Below, piece after piece: positions 10,440 through 20,074 of a stretch of DNA of 64,000 nucleotides. The stretch spans positions 90,485,475 to 90,549,474 of the forward strand of contig JAKSZU010000002.1 of NCBI GenBank assembly GCA_026018925.1, given 5' to 3'. Numbering within the stretch: position 1 is the first letter of the stretch; each line of letters starts with the position of its first letter. The stretch comes from Tupaia tana. Lineage: Eukaryota; Chordata; Mammalia; Scandentia; Tupaiidae. The notes under the pieces were generated by a model. The model did no database searches, was not told where the DNA came from, and worked only from the letters and a program-made list of their open reading frames with translations. The position numbers and the translations under genes were made by a program.

Positions 10440-10919
10440 TTTTAAGAATTATTTATTTTAATGTTTTTTTTTTTGAGAGGTTTTTGCTATAAGGGCACGT
10501 GTACTTGCCAGAGAGACAGAGAGTACAGAAAGCGAGAAATCACCCCCCAGGGGGGATGGCCACGCCGCAATCCCTTCTCCTCCATTCTCCTCTCGAGATC
10601 TTGGGCACACACGTACACGTGCCCAGTCTGAGTTTAAGCCACCGGGTCTGGGACTTGAACTGCGGTTGACTACATGGGAGTCCAGTGACATAGCCATTAT
10701 GCTAACTGCTGGTTCCAAGAATTATTTATTTTAAATTTATTAATTATTAGTATTATGTTTTAATTTGCTAAAGGGCACATATGCGCATCAGAGGGAGACA
10801 GAAAGAGAGTGTAGAGAGTGAGAGGGACAGTGAAAAGCAAGTCTCTCGATCTGGGACTTGAACTGTGGTCTACCACATGTGAGTCCAGTGCCTTAACCAC
10901 CATACCACCTGCTGGCTCC
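10440..10919 (-). repeat. tS-a/b mosaic SINE, split by tS-b
   Basis: Its tail complement (AAGAATTATTTATTTTAA) is interrupted by a tS-b at 10462-10716 and then continues to a head ending CCACCTGCTGGCTCC. After the tail it has TTTGCTAAAGGGCACATATG, a tS-b feature. Confidence 0.85.
10462..10716 (-). repeat. tS-b SINE nested in a SINE tail
   Basis: A perfect 18-bp TSD AAGAATTATTTATTTTAA lies at 10444-10461 and 10717-10734. The body complement GGGGATGGCCACGCCGCAAT is near consensus, which fits a young insertion. Confidence 0.94.
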
Positions 10920-10978
10920 AGCTTTTACATTCTTAAGTGTCTTTAAACCTTGTCATTTATTTACCATCTTTCTTTTTC

Positions 10979-11154
10979 TTTAGAATTATTTTTATTTAAC
11001 TTTATGTATTCATTCGTTTATTTTAATTTGACCAGAGAGAGACACACACACACAACAGAGAAAGGAAGGAAGGAAGGAAGGAAGGAAGGAAGGAAGGAAG
11101 GAAGGAAGGAAGGAAGAAAGGAAGGAAGGAAGGAAGAAAGAGTAGGGGGGAGAG

Positions 11155-11212
<58 letters not shown>

Positions 11213-11397
11213 GGAAGGAAGGAAGGAAGGAAGGAAGGAAGGAAGGAAGGAAGGAAGGAAGGAAGGAAGGAAGAGGGAAAGAGGGAAAGTGAGAAAGTGA
11301 GAAAATGAGAAAGCAAGCCACCAGGTCCAGGACTGAAGCCATGGTCAGCTACATGGGAGTGTCCAGCACTTTAACCACCACGCCACCTGCTGGTCCC
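10979..11397 (-). repeat. tS-a SINE with expanded purine tract
   Basis: An ordinary tS-a at both ends (tail complement TTTTAATTTGACCAG near 11020; head complement CCACGCCACCTGCTGGTCCC at the end), but its purine tract has grown to over 200 bp of GGAA and GA repeats, doubling the element's length. Confidence 0.92.
11062..11273. repeat. (GGAA)n-(GA)n-(GGAA)n microsatellite
   Basis: Two blocks of GGAA/AAGG repeats flank a pure GA block at about 11155-11209. It arose inside the tS-a purine tract. Tandem GGAA is known to bind ETS-family factors. Confidence 0.97.
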
Positions 11398-11416
11398 TCA
11401 TCATCTTTGTTAATTC

Positions 11417-11674
11417 TTTTTTTCAGAGAGCTTTTTGCTATAGGGTGCCTGCGCTTGCCAGGGAGAAGAGAGAGACAGAGAAACAGAAAGTGAGAAATCA
11501 CCCTGGGGTGATCTGTGGCCATGCCACAATCCCTTCTCCTACATTCTCCTCTCAGGGTCTTGGGCACACATACACATGCGCTAGGTGTGAATTTAAGCTG
11601 CCAGGTCCGGGACTTGAACCACAGTCAACTATGTGGGAGTCCAGCGATGTAACCGTTATGCCATCTGCTGGTCC
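11417..11674 (-). repeat. tS-b SINE, antisense
   Basis: TTTTTGCTATAGGGTGCCTGCGC and head complement TTATGCCATCTGCTGGTCC. An imperfect TSD TTAATTCTTTTT / TTAATTCATTTT is visible on the two sides (about 11410 and 11676). Confidence 0.88.
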
Positions 11675-11689
11675 TCTTAATTCATTTTT

Positions 11690-13279
11690 CTCCTTGTCAT
11701 TCATCAATCTGCAGCTCTCCTCCTTCCCTGGACCCTGAATTAGCAGTGCTCAGTAAGGTCCCCAAATTGCATATTCAGCAGATGTCTCCCCTTTGACATC
11801 TCTGGAGTGTTGGGCACTGCAGACCCCTCACTCCTTCCTGCAATTCTGTCATCTTAGACATCATGCCATCATAATTCTCCTCCTTCTGAGACCACTCTCG
11901 CTCGCACTCAGACCTGGGGTCATTTCCCTCTGTTGTTCTCCATAATCTTGGCGCAAAAGTAAACCTTGCCCAAACTGAAATGAATCATCATAAATTGTGA
12001 TTAGCGGGTCTAGATTAAGCTAGATTTATTTGTGAATTTACCGGTGAATAATAGAGTTGCCCCTTTACCCTCATTTATCTTTATGTTATTAGAGACAGAA
12101 ATAAAAATTTGCATACAAGTATTTTATTGTTTTTATTCTTTTGATCACCACATGGTAGCTCTTGTTTGAAGAATCCTTATTTATTCTGCTGTTGAAGAAT
12201 TCTTCAGTACGTGAAGATTTGTATTTTTCATCTTTTTTTTTTTTCTTTCATGTGTGTTCCATTTAGATCAGGAAATTGACATTTTAGCCTGGAAGACTCA
12301 GGCCAGATGTTAGTTCACTGGCTGAAAGATGGATTTCCTGCCCTAATAGGTGACCTCTGAAAGCAAAATAGGCTTTTTCTTAATGGATAGACTGCCCAAA
12401 TGACCTCATTTCTAGAACAAGGGTTCTTTGTTCAGCATCTCTTTGCCTTGGAATCAACATCATCTGATTTTTGAGAACATTCGCTTGATAAAGGGTCACT
12501 AGCACCTAGTTGCTTTATTTGTAAGGCATAGGCAAAAACTGTACCTGGACAAGCCATTTTTTAAAAATGCATTCATTAAGAGCTAAATGGTGCAGAAAAT
12601 CTGGTGTCTGCTCACCCATATTAATACCTCTTTTTGATTTCAAACCTCACTCAGGAGCTGAGCATGTTATCTGTTTCCCTAAACAGGGGCTCGTTCACTA
12701 AACTTGACCAAGGCACTATTTAAAGAAGGAGCCATGACCCCTGTGTCCTGTCACTAGAAGTTTCTGTCTCCGTATGTGAGAAGCTCACTGAGACATTCTC
12801 ATGGTGTCACCTCTTTTGATGAGTTGGTCACAGAGTTCATTTATTTATATCTTCGATTGTATAGGGCAGTTCAGAAAAATGTAGATAACTGAGCCTTTGT
12901 GTGAGTGCTCGCACGCACATGTGCGTGTGTGTGTGTGTGTGTGTGTCCATGCAACTGTGTGTCACAGGAAATGAATTTTAAAGAAAGTACCCAAGAGAGG
13001 AAAATGGCCTTGAACAGCTTAGGGAGCCCATAAGATTTACCATGGAAAGGAGGGGTTTAGATCACATGAGAAGGAAGGCGTATGTTTCTGAGATTCTCAA
13101 ATAACAGAACTAGAATTTTACAGCTGATGGGAAAGTTAAGACTTTCTCTCTTTTCTTTTCTTTTTTTTTTTTTTTTTTTTTTTTTCATTTCTCTTTTCTT
13201 TTCCTAGGAGCAGGAATGGGACTGATTCTTTGCAATAACCTGCAGATGGATTTTACTAGAATAAAAACAAATTTTCCTC
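11690..13279. other. Long repeat-poor stretch, no gene seen
   Basis: About 1.6 kb without SINEs. It holds a (GT)12 microsatellite at about 12921-12946 and a T-rich run near 13157-13187. No open frame with coding character was found. Confidence 0.5.
12921..12946. repeat. (GT)n microsatellite
   Basis: Uninterrupted GT dinucleotides after GCACATGTGC. Confidence 0.95.
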
Positions 13280-13442
13280 GGGCCAGCAGGTGGTATGATG
13301 GTTAAGGCAGCTAGATTCCCACACGGCTGACCGTGGTTTGAGTCCCGGACCTGGCAGCTTGCTTTCTCACTTTCTTTCTCTCTCCCTGCCTCTGGTCAAC
13401 TTCAAAAAAATAAAATAAAATGATGACAATGAATAAAATAAG
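13280..13442 (+). repeat. tS-a SINE (left arm of inverted pair)
   Basis: GGCCAGCAGGTGGTATGATGG head and box B GGTTTGAGTCCCGG. The tail AAAATAAAATGATG passes directly into the TSD of the following antisense copy. Confidence 0.9.
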
Positions 13443-13456
13443 AAAAGAAAATCTTT

Positions 13457-13654
13457 TTTTTTTAGAATTATCTATTCAATTTTGTTTATTCATTCACTTA
13501 TTTTAATTTTAATTTGACCAGAAAGAAACAGAGAGAGAGAAGGAGAGAGAGAGAGAGAGAAGAGGGAAAGTGGGAAAGGAAGCCACCAGATAGGACTTGA
13601 ACTGCAGTCAGTGGGAGTGTCCAGGGCCTTAACCAAGTCGCCTGCTGGTCCCCA
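13457..13654 (-). repeat. tS-a SINE (right arm of inverted pair)
   Basis: A perfect 14-bp TSD AAAAGAAAATCTTT at 13443-13456 and 13655-13668 shows that this copy landed in the tail of its + strand neighbour. The head complement has lost several bases (GTCAGTGGGAGTG). Confidence 0.93.
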
Positions 13655-13675
13655 AAAAGAAAATCTTTATTTTCA

Positions 13676-13893
13676 ATTGTCAGAGGGTATACTCACTCAC
13701 CAAAGAAATTTAAAAAAAGAGGAAGGGAGCACCCCTCAGTGGAGTGTGGTCATGCCACAGCCCCATCTCCATTTCTCCATCTTGTTGGGATTTGGGGCAT
13801 GCACACTCACACGCACAGCATGAGTTCCAAGGCACTGGGACCAATCATTTGGGATTCAGCTCCCTTAAACACGAGGTTATGGGACCAACCCTA
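13676..13893 (-). repeat. Diverged long tS SINE, antisense
   Basis: CATGCCACAGCCCCATCTCC, TTGGGATTTGGGGCATGCAC and a degenerate head (CCTTAAACACGAGGTTATGGGACC) mark an old copy. Confidence 0.65.
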
Positions 13894-13894
13894 A

Positions 13895-14165
13895 ACTTAT
13901 TTTAAAATAAACTTTATTATACTTTCTGATTCACATATCAGATTGTACTTCTTGGTAAGGTGCAGTGTTGTTTGTGAAAGCATGTGTGTAGTGTACAATA
14001 ATGAAATCAAGGAAATGAATGTATTTATCATCCCCCAATTTATGGTTACTTTGTATTATTCACATTCAAAATTTGCTCCACTGGTTATTTGGAAATATGC
14101 CTTAAATGGTTGCCAATGTTCTTTACTGTGAGATACTGTTCCATAACGTATTCAACTTGTTAGCA
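13895..14165. repeat. Old L1 3'-UTR-like fragment
   Basis: The order AATGTATTTATCATCCCCCA, ACATTCAAAATTTGCTCC, GTTATTTGGAAATATGCC and ACTGTGAGATACTGTTCCAT follows a conserved succession of motifs in ancient L1 3' ends, as I recall them. No coding remnant. Confidence 0.4.
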
Positions 14166-14371
14166 TGCACTTGGAACTTTTACATTGAATGGAAAAAATG
14201 TTATTTTCCACACCCATGTTTAATCAATAAAGACAGCCAAGTAGGCATTTTCATAGGGTAAAATTAATAAAACAGACAAGAGGACTGATGAATCTATCCC
14301 GTTGGTGGATACTAACGGTGTTTTGAAGTCTTTCATAACTTGGAAATATTTAGCATCATTGGTTCCTTATT

Positions 14372-14374
<3 letters not shown>

Positions 14375-14418
<44 letters not shown>
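14375..14418. repeat. (AT)22 microsatellite
   Basis: Perfect AT dinucleotide run followed by TTAAAACAC. Long AT runs can form cruciforms. Confidence 0.96.
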
Positions 14419-14421
<3 letters not shown>

Positions 14422-14620
14422 AAACACTCTTTTAAGCTACGATGATAAACGGCAGGTATAAGGATTCTAGAGATCATCCCCTCTCCACAGTTCCTTTTCT
14501 TCTCTATTGTGAGACTGCTCTCGGGGAAACTCACTACTCTCCATCAGGGAGACTGCTTTCATCATAACTCAGAAGTCACTTCATAGTGAGTTAGTCTTTG
14601 GTTCTTAGCTTTAAGAGTGT

Positions 14621-14872
14621 CATAGTAGTTTGCAGGTGACATCGTGGTTAAGGTACTGGACTCCCACATGGCTGACTTCGGTTCAAGTCCTGGACCTGGT
14701 GGCTTGAAAATCACTCTGGGAGTGTGTGTGCACATGGCCAAAGTCCCAAGAGGACAATAAAGGAGAAGGGATTGCATCGTGGGCATCCCCCTGGGGGGTG
14801 ATTTCTCACTTGCTTTCTGTTTCTCTAGTGTGTGCACATACCCTGTAGCAAAAAATCTTTTTAAAAATAAAA
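14621..14872 (+). repeat. Long tS SINE with short TSD
   Basis: Box B GGTTCAAGTCC, GGCTTGAAAATCACTCTGGG junction and CCTGTAGCAAAAAATC end. AAGAGTGT occurs at 14613-14620 and 14873-14880. Confidence 0.88.
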
Positions 14873-15034
14873 AAGAGTGTGGTATTCAGATCATGAAGTA
14901 CACTTATTTAATACTTGTGGGCATTAGTAGACTGCCCACCAGAATTTTGCTTTTTGTATCTAAGGTGCATTACCAAATAGTTCAGAATTCTTACAGTTTA
15001 GAGTTGCACATGGCTTTAGAAATCACCTAGCCTG

Positions 15035-15190
15035 GGAGCTGAGGGTGGTGCGGTGGTTAAAGGTGTTGAATTCCTACATGGTCTACCAAGGTTCAAGTCC
15101 CAGACCTGGTGGCTTGCTTTCTCACTCTCCCTCTCTCTCTCTGTCTCTCTCTGATCAAACAGGAAAATAATAATAAATAAAGTTAAATAA
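15035..15190 (+). repeat. tS-a SINE, first unit of a dimer
   Basis: Full head (GGTGGTGCGGTGGTTAAAGG; box B GGTTCAAGTCC) and AATAATAATAAATAAAGTTA tail. There is no target duplication between it and the next unit; a single TSD (15018-15034) starts the pair. Confidence 0.93.
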
Positions 15191-15382
15191 GGGGCCAGCA
15201 GGTGGCATGGTGGTTAAAGTGCTGAACTCCTGCGTGGCCGAACATGGTCTGAGTCCTGGACCTGGTGGCTTGCTTTCTCACTCTCCCCCTCTCTCTCTGT
15301 CTTTCTCTGGTAAAATTGAAGGATAATAATAATAAATAAATAAAATTAAATGCATAACTCTTTAAAAAATAAAGAAAGAGAA
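15191..15382 (+). repeat. tS-a SINE, second unit of a dimer
   Basis: Begins GGGGCCAGCAGGTGGCATGG immediately after the first unit's tail. The 17-bp repeat AGAAATCACCTAGCCTG at 15018-15034 recurs at 15383-15399, bracketing both units. Box B is altered (GGTCTGAGTCC). Confidence 0.93.
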
Positions 15383-15399
15383 AGAAATCACCTAGCCTG

Positions 15400-16142
15400 A
15401 CCCCACTTGTAAAACGAAAGACCTGTCATGTACCATGGTGTGTGATGAACTCATTCCCAGGCAGAGCTCAGCGTTTACACGATGCCAGCACAGATGAACA
15501 CCTCCTAACCGGCCAGGCTAGCACAATGGCATCGCTTATCAGGGTAGGGAAGACTTGAGGGGAAAGTATTTATAGCCTGCATCCTCACTTTGCCTATTTA
15601 TCTTCTCTCTCTAGCCTCTTCTGGCTGTGTGTCTAATCATTTTGTTTTAATTTGTCTCTAGTTTGCTGTTAGTTTTTTCTCATCTCTTTTACCAAATACT
15701 CCCTGATGAAGGGGCTTTGAAACAAGGAATATTTTAGCCTAGGTTTGGCACACCTTTAAGGCATTTGTTAAAAATAAAAATGTGCTTGGGATGGTGGTGG
15801 GGAAAACGTTGTAGCATATCATTCTTTCCTTGAAGTCTGTTCCCCCAGGCGTTGAGGAATGCCCTGGGTAGGAGTACCACAGAGGGTTGGTTGCTGACTG
15901 CAGGGAAAAGCAAATGAGCTTATCTGTTTTCATTGCTCAATTTCAGTGGCAGGTAGTATGCTGGAAAAGAAGTTGAACTATTTATAATCTTGGAGATTTA
16001 ATCTGCTATAAACAGAAAATGTCTTGTTTTTTTAAAAGAACAAGTATTTAAATGAAGCTGTGTTCCTAAAGCATGTGGTGTTCTAATGGAGAATACATTT
16101 TTAATTTTAATATTGTCTGCACTTTAAAGCCAAATATCTTGG
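15400..16142. other. Unique sequence, no feature seen
   Basis: About 740 bases with no recognised gene or repeat. Confidence 0.5.
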
Positions 16143-16298
16143 GGGGGCCAGCAGGTGGTGTGGTGGTTGAGGTGCTGGACTCCCAGATGGCCGACTGTGG
16201 TTCGAGTGAGTCCCCGACCTGGTGGCTTGCTTTTTCATTTTCTCTCTTTCTCTGGTGAGCACATGTGCCTGGTGGTAAATTTAAAAAATAATAATGAA
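16143..16298 (+). repeat. tS-a/b mosaic SINE, first unit of a 1.5-mer
   Basis: GGGCCAGCAGGTGGTGTGGTGG head, box B GGTTCGAGTGAGTCC carrying a GTGA insertion, GTGAGCACATGTGCC and an AATAATAATG tail. Confidence 0.88.
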
Positions 16299-16424
16299 AG
16301 TTTGAGTCCTGGCAGCTTGCTTTCTTGCTTTTCCTCCCCTCTCTTTTACTCTGTCCATATCTGTTCAAATTAAAATAAATAAATAAAGTAAATATAAAAT
16401 AATTCTTTAAAAAAAAATGAATGA
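16299..16424 (+). repeat. tS-a SINE, headless second unit
   Basis: Starts inside box B (TTTGAGTCCTGGCAGC), lacks box A completely, and has a full CT tract and AAATTAAAATAAATAAATAA tail ending in A9. It follows the previous unit with no target duplication between them. Confidence 0.88.
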
Positions 16425-16431
16425 GTGACTG

Positions 16432-16908
16432 GGACCAGCAGATGGCATAATGGTTATTTCATTGAACTCCCAAAACTCATGCCAGGCATATGTGCATGAG
16501 TGTTCAAAATCCTGAGAGGAGAATGGAGAAGGGATTGTGGCATGGCCATCCATCCCCTCTGGGGTGTGGTGATTTCTCACTTTCCCTCTCATTCTTTGTC
16601 TCTCTTTGTCTTTGGAGAGTACATGTTTCTTTTTTTTTATAATCTATTTAATTGTATTTATTCATTTATTTTAATTTGATCAGAGAGAGAGAGAGAGAAA
16701 GAGAGAGAGTAAGGGAGAAAGGAAACTGCCAGGTCCGGGACTCGAACCGTGGTCGGCCATGTGGGAGTGTCCAGCACCTTAACCACAACGCCACCTGCTG
16801 GTCGCTGAAGAGTACATGTTTCTAAGGCAAAAACCCTCTCATTTTCGTCTTTCTTTGTCTTTGGACCGTACATGTTTCCAAGGCAAAAACCTCTTAAAAA
16901 AAACCCAA
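16432..16908 (+). repeat. tS-b SINE split by tS-a
   Basis: Head GGGACCAGCAGATGGCATAATGG, but part of the head including box B is deleted (CTCCCAAAACTCATGCC). The element resumes after the insertion, and its 3' section TTTGTCTTTGGA..GTACATGTTTC..AAGGCAAAAACC is present twice, a tandem duplication of about 55 bases. Confidence 0.85.
16631..16808 (-). repeat. tS-a SINE nested in tS-b
   Basis: A perfect 15-bp TSD AGAGTACATGTTTCT at 16616-16630 and 16809-16823. Box B complement GGGACTCGAACCGTGG is intact. Confidence 0.95.
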
Positions 16909-17029
16909 TAGGATGAATGGACGGACTGCTGAGATGGGAAAGAAACTGGGCAGGATGATAGTACCATAATGGAAGCCATAAATTCCATTTTGGAAATATT
17001 AAAGTTTCAATAAAATATATATCTTTAAA

Positions 17030-17285
17030 GTTTATTTTACTCACGATAGTGCGTGCTCATGCACACACACGCACATTCACGAAGGAAGAGAGAGAGATGT
17101 ACCCTTGACAGTTCTGGCTATGCTGCGATCCCCTTTCCCCAGCAGCAGCTCCAGCCCTGGGCAGCCTGGGTTTGCACATGCTCAGTATTTCAGGCCCAAA
17201 CTGCCGGGAATCGAACCTGCAGTTGGTCACGTGGCTTCCAGCCCTGCAGCCCCGTATCCTACCAAGCGCACCACTGAGGCTGGGC
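17030..17285 (-). repeat. SINE-e copy, antisense
   Basis: Reverse complement: a GGGCCCAGCCTCAGTGGTGC head, GAAGCCACGTG, box B GGTTCGATTCCCGG, then GTGCATGAGCACGC and an AGTAAAATAAACTTTAAAG tail. Similar in plan to the copy at 9650-9899. Confidence 0.75.
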
Positions 17286-17305
17286 CCACATAGCTTTCTA
17301 ATTCA

Positions 17306-17372
17306 AGCACAATGGCTGGCAGACAGTAGGTTTCCAATAAATTATAGCTATTGTAATTGCTGTTATGACTTC
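17306..17372 (+). repeat. MIR 3'-end fragment
   Basis: GGCTGGCAGACAGTAGG, then CCAATAAATTATAGCTATTG, matches the end of MIR. Confidence 0.6.
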
Positions 17373-17691
17373 CTTTACTTTGAAAACTGTCGAGTCCTGC
17401 TCACCCCACCCTGCCAGAGGTCACCTCCCAACTCCATTACTCAGGCAGCACATTCCAAGGCTAGGAGTTACTCTTCTATGTGAGTAGAGACATTAGGTAT
17501 AAACAAGGAAATGTTCTATTTAGACATATAGCTTCAGGGGATGAGTGGTAGGTGAAGGAAGACCAAAAGGAGGGTAAAGGGGAAAAAAGTTCTAGTTCCC
17601 TAACTTGCAGAGGTGCTCACGAAGGCAGAGAACCTTACAACTATATTAAATAGGTAGAGTGCTCCCATTTCGCAGACACAGGAACGTGAGT
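17373..17691. other. Unique sequence, no feature seen
   Basis: No gene or repeat identified. Confidence 0.5.
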
Positions 17692-17704
17692 AAAAATTCA
17701 GACT

Positions 17705-17864
17705 AGGGGCTGGCAGGTGGTGTGGTGGTTAAGGGCTCTGGACTCCCACATGGCCAACCGCAGTTCGAGTCCTGAACCTGGCGGCTTTCTTTCTCCCTTT
17801 CCCTCTCGCTCTGTTCCTCTCTGGTCAAATTTAAATAAATAAATAAATAAATAAAAAGTTTTTA
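17705..17864 (+). repeat. tS-a SINE with TSD
   Basis: GGTGTGGTGGTTAAGGGCTC box A region, box B AGTTCGAGTCC and an (AAAT)n tail. TSD AAAAATTCAGACT / AAAAATTCAAACT at 17692-17704 and 17865-17877. Confidence 0.93.
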
Positions 17865-18028
17865 AAAAATTCAAACTTAAATGTGTCTTGACTCCACTGT
17901 ACTTATGCTTTCTGTTATGAAACTACACACGCAATAAGCTAGTTACATTTCTTACGCTGGTATAATTACCTAAATAGGATGCAACCCTGCAATTTCTAGA
18001 CTAGAAGGCTTTTAAGCTTTTATGATCT

Positions 18029-18239
18029 TGGGCCAGCAGGTGGTGTGGTGGTTAAGGGTGCTGAACTCCCACATGGCTGACCATGGTTCGAGTCCCTGAC
18101 CTGGTAGCTTGCTTTCTCACTTTCCTTCTCTCTCTCTCTTTCTCTCTCTCTGTCCCTCTCTGGTCAAATTAAAATAAGTAAATAAAATAAAGTAAATCAC
18201 AATAATTCTTTAAAAAAAAAAAAAGAAAAACAAAAAAAG
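18029..18239 (+). repeat. tS-a SINE
   Basis: GGGCCAGCAGGTGGTGTGG head, intact box B GGTTCGAGTCC, a long CT tract and an A12-GAAAAACAAAAAAAG tail. Confidence 0.92.
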
Positions 18240-18393
18240 ACTTATAATCCTAACCCATAGTAAGAATAGCTTTTTCTAAAGCGAGCCAGTGTAAACATGT
18301 ATATGTATGTGTGTACACTGTTAAAAAGGTAAACGAGAGGCACAGGATAAAAAATTAATAGTTTATTTGAGCAAACAAAGAATCATGAGTTGG

Positions 18394-18578
18394 GAGGCCG
18401 GCAGGTGGCATGATGGTTAAAGGCACTGGACTCTCATATGGCCGACAACGGTTCAAGTCCTGGACCTGGAGGCTTGCTTTCTCGCTTTCTCTCTCTGTCT
18501 CTCTCTCACTCTGTCCCTTTCTGATCAAATTAAGAAATAAATAAATAAACAACGTTAAATAAAATAATTCTAAAAAAA
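18394..18578 (+). repeat. tS-a SINE with TSD
   Basis: Box B GGTTCAAGTCC. 13-bp TSD AATCATGAGTTGG / AATCATGAATTGG at 18381-18393 and 18579-18591. Confidence 0.94.
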
Positions 18579-18646
18579 AATCATGAATTGGAAAACTCTA
18601 AACCAGAAATGGCTCTGAAGCTTTCTTTAAGAAACACAAGAAGACA

Positions 18647-18896
18647 TCTTTTTTTCTTGAGAGAGATGTTTTTGCTGAGGGTCCATGCACTCACCAGAGA
18701 GACAGAAAGACAGAAAGCAAAAAATCACCAGCCGGGGGAATGGCCACGCTGCAATCCCTTCTCATCTACTCTCAGGATCTGGGGCATGCACGCACATGTA
18801 CCTTGCCTGAGTTTCAAGCCATGGGATCTGGGACTCAAACCATGGTTTACCACGTGGGAGTCCAGTGCCCTAACCACTATGTCACCTGCTGACCCC
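18647..18896 (-). repeat. tS-b SINE, antisense
   Basis: TTTTTGCTGAGGGTCCATGC, CAATCCCTTCTCATC and head complement CACTATGTCACCTGCTGACCCC. Confidence 0.87.
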
Positions 18897-19425
18897 AAAA
18901 GGAAGGCTTTTATAGAATAGATGCAGGAGTGATGTAAAGGAATTATTTACAGTTATGTGACAGAACCTATATGGGTCTGTTAGCCAATGCACAGAAATAC
19001 CAGAACCCTGAAGTATCAGAATTGCAGAAGAGAAAAGGAAAGCCAGCACTCCCAGCTCCTGACCCCCACTTCCATCCCCCTGTGAAGATATCAAGCAAGG
19101 GGGACAGACAGATAATTCTCAAATCCACCTCCCTTCATGTATAAAAGATAGGGTCTTTTGTAGAGCAATAATTCCTGCCAAAAGTCTCCAATCAAGTCTT
19201 GCGTGAAGTGACAGCTGGAACTGGTACAGTTCTGATTGGCTGACGAGGTGTGGCCCTGTTAGCTCCGGGAGTACTCCACAGAAAGGAGGGCCCAAGTCCC
19301 TGAGCTTGAGTCACAGCCCCAGCACCTCCCTCTCTGCAGCTAGAACCAACTTCAGGTCACTTAGCCCTGTCCAGAGGTCACATGGCCTGCCAACAAACGT
19401 ACTCAACAAGAGTGCATTCTTAGAG
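18897..19425. other. Unique sequence, no feature seen
   Basis: No gene or repeat identified in about 530 bases. Confidence 0.5.
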
Positions 19426-19672
19426 GAGCCAGCAGAGGGTGTAGCAGTTATGCCGCTGTGGTTTGGATTCCCACTTGGCCTACTGTGGTTTGAGTCCTGG
19501 ACCCAGTGACTTTAAACAGACACCACACATGTGTGTGCACATGCCCAAGGTCCCAGAAGGCGAACGGAGGAAAAGGAATTGCGATGTGGCCATCTTTTTG
19601 GAAGATGATTTCTCGCTTTCTGTCTCTGGTGAGTGCACACGCTCTACAGCAAAAAGCTTTTTCTATAAAAAG
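19426..19672 (+). repeat. tS-b SINE
   Basis: AGCCAGCAGAGGGTGTAGCAG head, box B GGTTTGAGTCC, body TGGAGGAAAAGGAATTGC and end CTCTACAGCAAAAAGC. A diverged copy; TTCTTAG flanks both sides. Confidence 0.85.
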
Positions 19673-19807
19673 AAAAGGTAGTTCTTAGGTCTTTCTTTCT
19701 TAGGCCAACCACCATTCAAAAACAAAAAAACAATAAAACATCAGTTGTGAACAGTCCTGTAACATACTACTCTAAACTGTGCTAGACGGTAGGTATTTTT
19801 TTATAAG

Positions 19808-19915
19808 ATTTTTAAAGAGTTTTTTTAAAACCTTAATTTAATTTATTATTATTATTTTAAAATCTGACTGGAGAGAGACATGGAGAGAGAGACAGAGAAA
19901 GTGAGAAAGCTAGCC

Positions 19916-19969
<54 letters not shown>

Positions 19970-20055
19970 AAGCTAGCCGCCAGGTCCAGGAGTTGAACCG
20001 TGGTCAGCCATGTGGGTCTAGCACCCTAAGCACCAAGTCACCTGCTGGCCCTGAG
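19808..20055 (-). repeat. tS-a SINE interrupted by an A50 insertion
   Basis: Flanked by a TSD of about 19 bp (GGTAGGTATTT..TTATAAG at about 19788-19807 and 20056-20074). The element itself is ordinary except for the poly(A) block described next. Confidence 0.92.
19918..19967 (+). mobile_element. Poly(A)-only retroinsertion, A50 with 13-bp TSD
   Basis: Fifty uninterrupted A residues lie between perfect copies of GAAAGCTAGCCGC (19905-19917 and 19968-19980) in the middle of a tS-a. Removing the A run and one repeat restores a normal tS-a. This is the signature of target-primed reverse transcription that stopped within the poly(A) tail. The perfect TSD and pure tract imply a very recent event. 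Confidence 0.85.
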
Positions 20056-20074
20056 GGTAGGTATTTCTTATAAG

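Noticed and set aside
11010..11342. Frames rich in Ser-Phe-Leu-Pro or Lys-Glu-Gly-Arg repeats
   Set aside because: They are translations of the GGAA/GA microsatellite in a SINE.
14375..14418. Origin or matrix-attachment site suggested by the AT run
   Set aside because: A plain (AT)n microsatellite explains it and no further evidence is visible.
15191..15265. tRNA gene (box A and box B at correct spacing)
   Set aside because: The tRNA-like heads lack a foldable acceptor stem and continue into SINE body and tail; they are tRNA-derived promoters, not tRNAs.
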